IMG/VR virus record: IMGVR_UViG_3300033146_001643
Span: 1 to 64,000 of that record
DNA length: 64,000 nucleotides
Direction: 5' to 3' (one strand)
Source of the DNA: a virus
Part shown: positions 30,227 to 38,264 of the stretch, piece after piece
How the letters are laid out: every line of letters begins with the position of its first letter
How positions within the stretch are numbered: position 1 is the first letter of the stretch
The notes under the pieces: generated by a model
Databases searched by the model: none
What the model saw: only the letters and a program-made list of their open reading frames with translations
Told to the model about the DNA's origin: nothing
Made by a program: the position numbers and the translations under genes

Positions 30227-32509
30227 TTATCCACATTTATCGTAATCACAGGTATCACACTTAGTACAACCATTTTGATAAACTAACGTGCCTGTTTTAC
30301 ATTGCGGACAAGTTGATATTTTTATTTTTTTTGCATATTTACTTAGTATTCTAACTATTACAGCGGTAAATGTTGTAATAGGCAGCCTTACTTTCCGTAA
30401 ATCTGCTATAATATCTTCGATGTTAGTACGTTGTCGTAATAACCTACTTATTAATCTAGTTAATGATTCTTCTTCTCCAACCGTGTATTGTGCAGCTAAA
30501 TCTTTTATTGTTATATCTTTAGATTTAAACATATACGTTGGTTTATCTTTATTTTTAATCTTTATAATTTCCCCTGACTTAACATGTATTGTAGTATATG
30601 TATCTTTATAAGCAAATATTTCATAAGGTTGTGCATCGTATAATCCTATAAATACAGTCCAATAAGCTCCACCTATTTTAACATTATGTACATCACATGG
30701 AAGTTTATTCGGGCGTTCTATAATAATATCGTTATTACTTTTACTTACATCATATATACCATCTCTTGAGCCATCTACATATATAGTAACGCCTTTCAAT
30801 CCTTTTTTATAAGCAGTTATATAGATATTTTCTACAACTTTTGTTGTTGTTCCTCTCGGCAAATTAATTGTGCTACTAATAGCTGAATCTACATATTTTT
30901 GAGCAATTGCTTGGGTAGCTATTCGTTTTTCCCAAGGTATTTCTAAAGCAGTTTTTCCCGCAAATGGGCTAACAGCTATTATTTCAGGTGTTATACTATC
31001 CATTATATTACAGGTATCTGCCCATAATAAAAATGTTGGGTGCACGTTATTAACTATCCGCCATTTATCCCCTACAGCATCTATATAATCACACGACTTA
31101 TTATCTAATACTTTTATTCGTCTTTTTCCTATTATATTATATACAGGCTCAATAGCAGGGCTTACTCCTAAGACTAAAGCACTAGTCCCTGTAGGAGCAA
31201 TTGTGCTATTTGCTATATTACGTAATTTAATTTTACTTTCACTTGTTGCCTGACAATGCCCTCTAGTATTAACTAATTGTACGTTCATTTTTGCTTCTGC
31301 GGTATTTTTTGTTGCCATGATGTTTTCAATAAATACCATATCGTCTAATGGCTCACCTAGCATTATAATTGCATCTTGTACCCCCAATACACCAATCCCC
31401 ATTCTACGAGATTTAACTAATTCATTACGTATTTTACTCCATAACGTAAATTCGGTAACTATTGTATGTTCTTCTGTTTTTTGTATTAGATTTATTATAT
31501 TATCAATTTTATCAAGTTCTATGTTTACTAATGTATCTCCTATATTGTAAATATTTTTACATACCTGTATAAAACGTTGGTGATTAAATTTAGCTTTTGA
31601 TGTGAATGGGTCATTTACAAAAGCTGCTATGTTTATATGCAATAATCCACAACTAGCGTATCCAGGTAATGGTTGTTCTCCACAAGGATTTGTACTAATT
31701 TCTTTGTACTCAAGACCATATTTTTGTGTACCATTTTCTAAAATAGTATCCCAAAACAAAACACCTGGCTCTGCACTAGCAGTTGCATTTTTAATAATTT
31801 TATCCCAAAGTTCTTTAGCTTTTATAATTTTAGTTATTTTTGGTTTAGCGGCATCTATTGGAAATTGTTGTTTAAATGAGTCGTTAGTAATAACAGCTTG
31901 CATAAACTCATTTGTTAGCTTTATAGATATATTAGCACCAGTTATTTTAGTTGTATCTAATTTTGCATTAATAAAGTCTATAGCATCAGGGTGTCGTACA
32001 TCTAATGTAAGCATTAAAGCTCCCCGCCTCCCATCTTGAGCAACTTCTCTAGTTGCATTTGAATATCTTTCCATAAACGGAACAATCCCTGTAGACTTTA
32101 ACGCACTATTATTAACTGGGCTTCCTTTTGGTCTAATATATGATAAATCATGTCCTACCCCACCACCACGTTTCATTAATTGCGTTTGTTCTTGTTCTAT
32201 CATATATATCCCACCGTAAGAATCTGGTGTCATATAATCCCCTATCACGTAACAATTTCTAGTACTTATAGGTTTATTAGTACCAACTCCTACCATAGCT
32301 CTCCCCCCTAATATTATCTCTTTTTCCATAAACATTTTAAGTATTTCTAACGTAGGGACACCATCATCTATCCCATATTTCTTATTTGCTTTTTTAATAG
32401 CATAAGCTATCCTATTAAATGTCCCCTCAATGTTTTTATCCCCTGGTTGTAACCATTTTTGTTCAAAAATGTCTTTGCCTAGTGGATTATTCTTAAAGTA
32501 ATCGTGCAT
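30227..32509 (-). CDS. nrdJ: Class II (B12-dependent) ribonucleotide reductase
   Basis: 760 aa. It reduces ribonucleotides to deoxyribonucleotides, using adenosylcobalamin to make the thiyl radical, so it needs no radical-generating small subunit. TNPCGEQPL puts the radical cysteine at C276. C86 (RNCYVIG) and C287 (11 residues after C276, as in bacterial NrdJ) would be the redox pair. STINLPRGTT is the phosphate-binding segment. Residues about 600-700 look like the TSCPD domain (LPCDVHNVKIGGAYWTVFIG). The C-terminus is a Cys-rich ribbon (CPQCKTG ... CTKCDTC) that probably supplies electrons. Length is normal for the class. It would supply dNTPs for replication and depends on host or gut cobalamin. 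Confidence 0.92.
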   Translation of the reverse strand: MHDYFKNNPLGKDIFEQKWLQPGDKNIEGTFNRIAYAIKKANKKYGIDDGVPTLEILKMFMEKEIILGGRAMVGVGTNKPISTRNCYVIGDYMTPDSYGGIYMIEQEQTQLMKRGGGVGHDLSYIRPKGSPVNNSALKSTGIVPFMERYSNATREVAQDGRRGALMLTLDVRHPDAIDFINAKLDTTKITGANISIKLTNEFMQAVITNDSFKQQFPIDAAKPKITKIIKAKELWDKIIKNATASAEPGVLFWDTILENGTQKYGLEYKEISTNPCGEQPLPGYASCGLLHINIAAFVNDPFTSKAKFNHQRFIQVCKNIYNIGDTLVNIELDKIDNIINLIQKTEEHTIVTEFTLWSKIRNELVKSRRMGIGVLGVQDAIIMLGEPLDDMVFIENIMATKNTAEAKMNVQLVNTRGHCQATSESKIKLRNIANSTIAPTGTSALVLGVSPAIEPVYNIIGKRRIKVLDNKSCDYIDAVGDKWRIVNNVHPTFLLWADTCNIMDSITPEIIAVSPFAGKTALEIPWEKRIATQAIAQKYVDSAISSTINLPRGTTTKVVENIYITAYKKGLKGVTIYVDGSRDGIYDVSKSNNDIIIERPNKLPCDVHNVKIGGAYWTVFIGLYDAQPYEIFAYKDTYTTIHVKSGEIIKIKNKDKPTYMFKSKDITIKDLAAQYTVGEEESLTRLISRLLRQRTNIEDIIADLRKVRLPITTFTAVIVRILSKYAKKIKISTCPQCKTGTLVYQNGCTKCDTCDYDKCG

Positions 32510-32517
32510 TTATTTAT

Positions 32518-33096
32518 TTATAAATTTAATATAGTGTTTATAATTGTCAATTCCGCTCGTGTTTTATCTCTAGTGTGTAATATTATTGGTTTATATGTAT
32601 AGTCTATTGCAGTATGCTCAAATAATGTATTACTGACGCATTTTATATCTAAAATTATATAATTATTAATATCTTTAATAGAATTAATAAATTTTTTAAC
32701 TATACTATAGTTAGCATGATTTTGTAGCGTCCCTAATTTATAATCTGTTATTCCTTTTATCCTATCACTATACACAAATAATTCTATATTATTTGATATA
32801 GTTTTTAAACGAGGTAATAATGTTTTATTTATTACTTGTTTTAAATATCTACCATGTAATTTTATCATATCTATACTATCATCTACAAATACCATTATTT
32901 TTATTGGTGCATTATCTTTTATGAGTTTATTATTTTTATACTTATAGCCATTAGCTAAAATAGTACGAATAAATCTATTTATTGTAATAGCGTTCTCTAG
33001 CCCATTTCTACGCAATACTTCATTTAAAGCTGCTTTTTTATATTTAGCTCTGTTGTATAATTCTACAGCAGTGCTAATATCTACTTTCCCAAACAT
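32518..33096 (-). CDS. Small protein with helical head and degenerate VWA-like domain
   Basis: 192 aa. Residues 1-60 are helical with a helix-turn-helix look (AALNEVLRRNGLENAITINR). From residue 65, KIMVFVDDSIDMI begins a Rossmann-like alternation (IELFVYSDRI, NNYIILDIKC) that matches the first strands of a von Willebrand A domain. The metal site DxSxS is altered to D-D-S-I-D at 72-76. A canonical VWA gene lies two genes upstream, with GroES and a 166-aa protein between them. It is likely a diverged relative or partner of that protein. Function unknown. Confidence 0.4.
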   Translation of the reverse strand: MFGKVDISTAVELYNRAKYKKAALNEVLRRNGLENAITINRFIRTILANGYKYKNNKLIKDNAPIKIMVFVDDSIDMIKLHGRYLKQVINKTLLPRLKTISNNIELFVYSDRIKGITDYKLGTLQNHANYSIVKKFINSIKDINNYIILDIKCVSNTLFEHTAIDYTYKPIILHTRDKTRAELTIINTILNL

Positions 33097-33377
33097 TATT
33101 CGGGAGTTATAGCTAAAATTATATCTTCTGGTATAATAATAAATTCTTCCCCATCTATATCTATCGGAATATAGCCAGCCCCAAATACTGTATATACAAA
33201 AGAGCCCTCTGTTAATAATAGGTTCTCTACGTCTAAACTAGTGGCTAATACTTTAAATTTAAGTAATTCTGGTTTAGTTGGAGTGGTATTTTTTTGTAAA
33301 ATAATTCCGCTCTTAGTTTTCTTTTCAGCTTTTACTTCTTGAACAATTAAGTTCTTATTTATTGGTATTAAATTCAT
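33096..33377 (-). CDS. GroES-like co-chaperonin
   Basis: 93 aa, the normal GroES length. NLIPINKNLIVQEVKAEKKT followed by KSGIILQ matches the GroES opening (IxPLxDRVxVK...KTxGGI), with the mobile loop after GIILQ and the closing YIPIDIDGEEFIIIPEDIIL corresponding to the conserved end of GroES. It would cap the host GroEL to help fold phage proteins, as T4 gp31 does. No GroEL gene is in the window. It shares one base with genes on both sides, so it is part of a tightly packed operon. Confidence 0.85.
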   Translation of the reverse strand: MNLIPINKNLIVQEVKAEKKTKSGIILQKNTTPTKPELLKFKVLATSLDVENLLLTEGSFVYTVFGAGYIPIDIDGEEFIIIPEDIILAITPE

Positions 33378-33877
33378 TATATAGTATATTTTTTATTAAA
33401 TGTATATTCTATAATATTATTTAAGTTTACTGGTCGAACATCTTTTGTACCAAATTCAAGTATTTGCAAATTCCCATGTTTTCTTACATAGCCATTAGCA
33501 TTAGTTATAAATACCCCTGTCATAGTTCTTATCTCTCCGTGTTCACATGCTTCTTTAAATGCTGCGTTTGAATATTCTCCTTTTTGTGCTTTCTTGTACA
33601 CTTCTATATAATTAGGTTTTTTATAAAATGTAATTGATATTGTTCTTCCACGCATTCCAGCTAATTCTTCGTTAAATTTTTTTAATAAGGCTGTTCTCGT
33701 TCCTAGTGCTTCACTATTGTTTACTCCGACTATTACTCTACTAGCTTCAGCTATAACTTTTGAAATTACTATTTCATCATTGTTATGTGCTACTGCTGTG
33801 TATGCCTCTATACCGTTAACAGTAGTCTTCCCAGTTATTTTTAATGTTCTGGTTAACTCTATAATTTTATCTTTCAT
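33377..33877 (-). CDS. Unknown early protein with C-terminal SH3-like strand pattern
   Basis: 166 aa. No family recognised. The N-terminal half is alpha/beta (RTLKITGKTTVNGIEAYTA). The middle is basic (MRGRTISITFYKKPNYIEVY). The C-terminus reads GNLQILEFGTKDVRPVNLNN, similar in pattern to the end of the 117-aa protein at 29858-30211. It lies between GroES and the VWA gene in a run of touching genes, so these four may act together. Confidence 0.45.
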   Translation of the reverse strand: MKDKIIELTRTLKITGKTTVNGIEAYTAVAHNNDEIVISKVIAEASRVIVGVNNSEALGTRTALLKKFNEELAGMRGRTISITFYKKPNYIEVYKKAQKGEYSNAAFKEACEHGEIRTMTGVFITNANGYVRKHGNLQILEFGTKDVRPVNLNNIIEYTFNKKYTI

Positions 33878-33895
33878 TTTGTTACTATTTATTAT

Positions 33896-34810
33896 TTATA
33901 TTATAAAAAATTCTGTGTTTAATTGTTCTCCTTTAATTAACTGCTCATCTCTATATTTTATATTAGCTGTTATTTTATTTACCCAATTGGTAATATCTGT
34001 CTTTGTAAACGTACTAGAGTGTGTATTGTTAGGCATTATTCCTATAGTTGCTGCATAGTTTACACTCGTAAATGAATCGTCTTTATGGTGCAATAATACT
34101 ATAGTAATATCTGAGTTAGCTTTAACAAATTCGGCTACTTTTAATTTATTTTGTTGACTACTATTTTCTCTGCCGTCTGTTATAACTATTAAAGTGGCGT
34201 TTTTAATAGCGTTTAGTTTATTATACCCTAAAATAATAGCATCATTTAAAGCCGTTGTTCCCGATGCTTTGTGTGTATATACTGTTTCATCAATAGGGCT
34301 TACATCTCTAACACAGTAAGCATTGTAATCAAAATTTATAATCCCTAAATTGATATTAGGGTAGCTAGCTAATTGTTGTAACAAATTATTTACGGCTGTT
34401 GTTACATGTGAACTTATAGTACACATAGAAGTACTAGTATCAATTGCTAGCATATATGTATGTTCGGTTACTGACTTCCTGAAAGTTTTTTGTAATTTAG
34501 TTGGTGTTATTGTATGATAAAACATATTATTATCAAGAACGGATTTAAAAGTAACAACCTCATCTGTTATACTAATTATTGTGTATTTTATGTTTTTCTG
34601 CGTTCCGTTTTTTCTAATTATTTTATCACCAATTTCAAATTCTTGGTGTTCCTCTTTAGTATCTGTATTTTTGAGATTTGTCAAGTATTTACGTAATTGA
34701 TAAACACTGGGATTACCAGTACTTGTTTTAAAACCATATTTCTCTGCCGCCCCAATTAACGTCATTGTATGTACGTCTCTTAAAAGTTCTACTTTATTTA
34801 TATTTCTCAT
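33896..34810 (-). CDS. Three-domain protein with a canonical VWA domain
   Basis: 304 aa. Residues 1-50 look like a helix-turn-helix (TLIGAAEKYGFKTSTGNPSV). About 55-110 is a small beta domain (FEIGDKIIRKNGTQKN ...). From 118 on is a von Willebrand A domain with an intact metal-ion site: DTSTS (D124, S126, S128), GTT at 184-186, and TDGREN with D212. VWA domains bind protein partners through a Mg ion and often work with AAA ATPases or chaperones. No MoxR-type ATPase is next to it, but GroES is. The DNA-binding head suggests a regulator or assembly factor. The domain call is firm; the role is unknown. Confidence 0.75.
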   Translation of the reverse strand: MRNINKVELLRDVHTMTLIGAAEKYGFKTSTGNPSVYQLRKYLTNLKNTDTKEEHQEFEIGDKIIRKNGTQKNIKYTIISITDEVVTFKSVLDNNMFYHTITPTKLQKTFRKSVTEHTYMLAIDTSTSMCTISSHVTTAVNNLLQQLASYPNINLGIINFDYNAYCVRDVSPIDETVYTHKASGTTALNDAIILGYNKLNAIKNATLIVITDGRENSSQQNKLKVAEFVKANSDITIVLLHHKDDSFTSVNYAATIGIMPNNTHSSTFTKTDITNWVNKITANIKYRDEQLIKGEQLNTEFFII

Positions 34811-34820
34811 TTGTTTAATT

Positions 34821-35558
34821 TTAATGTATTTTTATTAATATGTTTAAATTATTATTATTTTTACAATAGTTACATACCCTACAATTTCCTCTGCATATAA
34901 CTGTATTTTTATTAGTTTTTACTGGATATTCTATAACAGGTATGAAATTATTATCCAACATAAAGTTACTACCATTAATAACTAAATTTTGCATTTTACG
35001 TACAGTGCCGAAATATAAATCTTTTCTAGCTGTATAAGTGTAAAATATAATTCTTCGAGAAGAGTATTTATTTACTCTTTTAACTATATTAATTAATTTA
35101 GTAATATCAGCCTGGTGTTTAAAATCACCAGATTCATTGAATCTAATGAATTTTACTTTTCTATTATTATGTAATAACTCTAATAAATCATCAGCAAACT
35201 TATTAGCACTGACATTGTCCCAATATTTACGCTGATTTCTACGATATAACCCAGTTCTAAACCAATATTGCGTTTCAGCTTTTTTAGCATAGCACTTATC
35301 AGATAATGCACATAATCCTAATTTATCAGCTACACATTCAAATGCAGGTGTGATATTAAATATAAAAGTATCTTTGCCTATTTTTAAATTACCATTTGCT
35401 ATTAATTGTGATAATGGTTTAATATCATCTGTTAATATAGCTTTTACATCATCTAGTACTCCTTTTATTGTACTAGTGTTAGTTTTGTTTTGGGGTTGCC
35501 TCTTGACTAAAAGCTCCAATCCACTTTTTATTATTGTAAATTTTGATTGCGGTTTCAT
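34821..35558 (-). CDS. Gp88-family phage protein with Cys-rich tail
   Basis: 245 aa. LKIGKDTFIFNITPAFEC then CALSDKCYAKKAE, and IRFNESGDF plus FYTYTARKDL, match the 'gene product 88' family of phage proteins, which share NITPxxxC, CYA and SGDF motifs. The tail CRGNCRVCNYCKN adds four clustered cysteines, with others at about residues 75-90, so a zinc or iron-sulfur site is plausible. The biochemical role of the family is not established. The start overlaps the DUF932-like gene by 80 bases in another frame, and no later ATG exists before the conserved part. Confidence 0.7.
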   Translation of the reverse strand: MKPQSKFTIIKSGLELLVKRQPQNKTNTSTIKGVLDDVKAILTDDIKPLSQLIANGNLKIGKDTFIFNITPAFECVADKLGLCALSDKCYAKKAETQYWFRTGLYRRNQRKYWDNVSANKFADDLLELLHNNRKVKFIRFNESGDFKHQADITKLINIVKRVNKYSSRRIIFYTYTARKDLYFGTVRKMQNLVINGSNFMLDNNFIPVIEYPVKTNKNTVICRGNCRVCNYCKNNNNLNILIKIH

Positions 35559-36357
35559 TTAGAGTTGTTAATAAATTTATTCTTTGTAAAGGGTGAGCTT
35601 TTTTAAATGCCTCTGTAAAGAAATTATACATGTTCCATAAATTAGTTGTATTGTTTTCACTATTATACGGATATAAATTTTGTTTACTCCTAGCATACTT
35701 AAAAGCTGAATATACTAACTGTACTGGATATAAACGTAAAGCCTCACCAAATATTTGGTCTACTTGGTCACTGGATAAATTAATATCTTTATAATTATTA
35801 ATTAATTCTAGTAAATCATTGCCACTTGTATTAATAAACTTTATAGCATCGGCTATAGCATTTTCTATATAATACTCAATTCCATCTACATGTTTTTTTC
35901 TAAAGTTATCTAACGTATTAAATAGCATACCGTTAGCACATGCTTTTAGATTATAACCAAAACCTATATTTAAAGCAACTGATTTATTAATTGAATTTAT
36001 AATAAATATTTGTTTATCAGCTATATCAGAATCATTTATTGTAATTTCTGTTAATATATATTGTATTTTACTTAGGTCTTCTACACTAATATGATAATCA
36101 TTAACTATATATTGTAAAATTTTAAATTCTACTTCCTTAGCATATTTTTTTTCTATGCCAATTGTGATATTGCATTTTTTTATTGATAAGTTATTTTCTG
36201 CTAACTCCTCCAGTAGTAATCTAGTTGGCTTATATAGTTGCACAGGTTTCCAGCTTTTAGTGTGTGTTGGTGTTGGTATTCGTTTTAATAAATTATCTAT
36301 TTTAGCACTTACTAAAGATAAATCAGTTAATTCCGTTGATATTAATTTTAATTTCAT
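35479..36357 (-). CDS. DUF932-like phage protein
   Basis: 292 aa. The segment SVALNIGFGYNLKACANGML followed by NLWNMYNFFTEAFK matches the DUF932-type phage and plasmid proteins, whose hallmarks are an 'N/G...CxNGM' core and a C-terminal [NT]LWxxYNxxTEA motif. These proteins are usually found beside replication or recombination genes; their function is unknown. It overlaps the primase gene by 35 bases upstream and the Gp88-family gene by 80 bases downstream. Confidence 0.65.
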   Translation of the reverse strand: MKLKLISTELTDLSLVSAKIDNLLKRIPTPTHTKSWKPVQLYKPTRLLLEELAENNLSIKKCNITIGIEKKYAKEVEFKILQYIVNDYHISVEDLSKIQYILTEITINDSDIADKQIFIINSINKSVALNIGFGYNLKACANGMLFNTLDNFRKKHVDGIEYYIENAIADAIKFINTSGNDLLELINNYKDINLSSDQVDQIFGEALRLYPVQLVYSAFKYARSKQNLYPYNSENNTTNLWNMYNFFTEAFKKAHPLQRINLLTTLNETAIKIYNNKKWIGAFSQEATPKQN

Positions 36358-37279
36358 TTTGTAATATATTTTTTAATTGTTTATAGTCTCTAGTCTTTTT
36401 AATTATATCTGAACAATCAGAACAATTACTTATATTTGGTAACCTTATATTAGTTATTATAGGATATTGTTCTATAATCTTACTAGCGTAATTTTGTCCA
36501 GCATTTGTTTCCTTTTCAAAATCATTATCTAGTAACAGATAAATATTGTTATACTTTGTATATAGGTATTCAATAACTTTGTTTGGCAAATATTGCCCTT
36601 CCGATTGCATACCAATTACATTTGAATAACCACATTTTTTAATCACCATAACATCTTTAACACTCTTAGTTATTATTACATAACCAATATTTTGTAAATT
36701 ATGTATGTTATGATATATCAAATTAGATACCCCAGATAAATCAGAAATAAACCTATATTCTATATTTAATGGTTGGTATATTTTAGTGTACTTAATCCCC
36801 TTACGCCACCATGTATAAGCAAAAGTAATTGAATTAGTACAGTTAATAGTATAACCATTAATAGTAAAATACGCTACTGCCTCTATATTGTTTTCAGCAG
36901 TAATATCAGCAGTAGTAAGTAAATAATCCGCCCAGTATAACCTGTGTCTTTTTTGTAATTGTTTATACGCTGCGTAAATAATATTATTACGACTTATTGG
37001 TTTTTTTGCACCTATTAATACCATAGGCTGTTTACAATCCCTAACAATATTATTAGTAGTTAATTCTAAAGTTTCTTTATACGAAATATGGTAGAGCTGT
37101 TTTAGTAAATCTATGCCATCACCATATTCTCCAGTAGCTTTATCCTTATATACAGCTTTTCTAGTTTTATTGTAGTATACACTAAATGAAGCTTTGTTTT
37201 CCTTCCTAAAAGGTGATTTTATGGTACACGGTATAGTTGATATATTCAAGTACTTTTTTAGTATTTCTTCACTAGTCAT
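36323..37279 (-). CDS. DnaG-type primase
   Basis: 318 aa from the ATG at 37279; an earlier ATG at 37294 lies inside a terminator hairpin and is unlikely. It makes RNA primers for replication. CTIKSPFRKENKASFSVYYN matches the N-terminal (C)PFHxEKTPSFSV block of DnaG primases, although the CHC2 cysteines are mostly lost. The TOPRIM domain follows (about 195-290): VIITKSVKDVMVIKKCGYS replaces the usual EGxxD by KSVKD, seen in many Bacteroidota-phage primases, and YLLLDNDFEKETNAG supplies the DxD pair. A C-terminal cysteine pair (NCSDC) is present. It lies beside SSB and DnaB genes. Confidence 0.75.
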   Translation of the reverse strand: MTSEEILKKYLNISTIPCTIKSPFRKENKASFSVYYNKTRKAVYKDKATGEYGDGIDLLKQLYHISYKETLELTTNNIVRDCKQPMVLIGAKKPISRNNIIYAAYKQLQKRHRLYWADYLLTTADITAENNIEAVAYFTINGYTINCTNSITFAYTWWRKGIKYTKIYQPLNIEYRFISDLSGVSNLIYHNIHNLQNIGYVIITKSVKDVMVIKKCGYSNVIGMQSEGQYLPNKVIEYLYTKYNNIYLLLDNDFEKETNAGQNYASKIIEQYPIITNIRLPNISNCSDCSDIIKKTRDYKQLKNILQNEIKININGIN

Positions 37280-37282
37280 AAT

Positions 37283-37314
37283 AAAAAAGCTCAACTAAAT
37301 TAATAGTTAAGCTT
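37283..37314 (-). terminator. Rho-independent terminator after the SSB-like gene
   Basis: On the - strand, AAGCTTAACTA (37314-37304) pairs with TAGTTGAGCTT (37297-37287), one G-T wobble, loop of six, followed by a run of five or six T. The primase start (37279) follows directly, so the hairpin may only attenuate, or the primase may rely on readthrough. Confidence 0.75.
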
Positions 37315-37341
37315 TGTTTTATTTAAAATAATTATTATTTA

Positions 37342-38229
37342 TTAAAAAGGTAAATCATCGACAGGTACGGCGTTTTTTGTTGTACTCCCACCAAGAAAAT
37401 CAGATACTTCTACTAATTCTAAGTTTCTACTTTTATATAAGTAAGATTCTTGTATATTAGCTTTTTCAAAATAATCAAGAGAGTTATTTATTTTATAGCT
37501 ACTTACTTTATTTAAAATAGTTTGTATAAGATATGGAGTACCATTACTTGAATCTTTTAATTTAACTCTACCAAATATAGTAACTCTTTTATTTCTTTGT
37601 GTTTCTAACACCGTTGGGTGAGCTTCTAGTTCTGTAATTAATTCCTGTAATTGTGATATATCACCAATTATTAATTTATTAATATCAACAGGATAATTTC
37701 CCCTAATGCCATAAATACCATCAATCAACGCAAATAAATCAGATTCTCCTTCTTTAGTTATTCTAATTTTAAGTTTTTTACCGTCTCTGGTTTCTTTCTT
37801 GAAGTTATCGCTAAATTCAACAGCGTCTTTTGATAATGCCCATCTAGTTTGAGCTATTCCATTTGTATATTCATATTTATCACTAGTTTTACCAGCCACT
37901 CTGTCATTACTAGTTAAATATAAACTAATAGTATATATATTATTTTTAAGTTTGTTAATTATATCTTTATTTTTTGTTGTATTCGACTCTTCTGTAACTT
38001 TAAAATAAAATTGTAATTGGAGTTGTTTATACCCTAATTTAGTTTTTGTCATATAATCTACTGCATCTTTATAATATTGTGTTTCTTCTTCTTCACCGTC
38101 TTTGTTTTTAAAAACTCTTACCCCATATTCTTTTTTCTGTTCATTTGTCATATTTATTATTGGGATAAATTCTGTGTTTATTTTTCCTGTAAAATTTAGT
38201 ATTTCTTTATTTACGCTTATATCTAACAT
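37342..38229 (-). CDS. Single-stranded DNA-binding protein (large phage type)
   Basis: 295 aa. The last residues are VPVDDLPF, the acidic D-D-x-P-F tail by which SSB proteins recruit replication partners. The rest is beta-rich with Lys-rich strands (YKQLQLQFYFKVTEESN; RVTIFGRVKLKDSSN) and a linker before the tail (FLGGSTTKNAVPV). It is longer than bacterial SSB (about 170 aa), so the core fold is not proven. Position between DnaB, a promoter-driven gene and primase supports the role of coating single-stranded DNA at the fork. Confidence 0.65.
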   Translation of the reverse strand: MLDISVNKEILNFTGKINTEFIPIINMTNEQKKEYGVRVFKNKDGEEEETQYYKDAVDYMTKTKLGYKQLQLQFYFKVTEESNTTKNKDIINKLKNNIYTISLYLTSNDRVAGKTSDKYEYTNGIAQTRWALSKDAVEFSDNFKKETRDGKKLKIRITKEGESDLFALIDGIYGIRGNYPVDINKLIIGDISQLQELITELEAHPTVLETQRNKRVTIFGRVKLKDSSNGTPYLIQTILNKVSSYKINNSLDYFEKANIQESYLYKSRNLELVEVSDFLGGSTTKNAVPVDDLPF

Positions 38230-38264
38230 ATAGTTATTATTTATTATTTATATATTGGTAGTAT

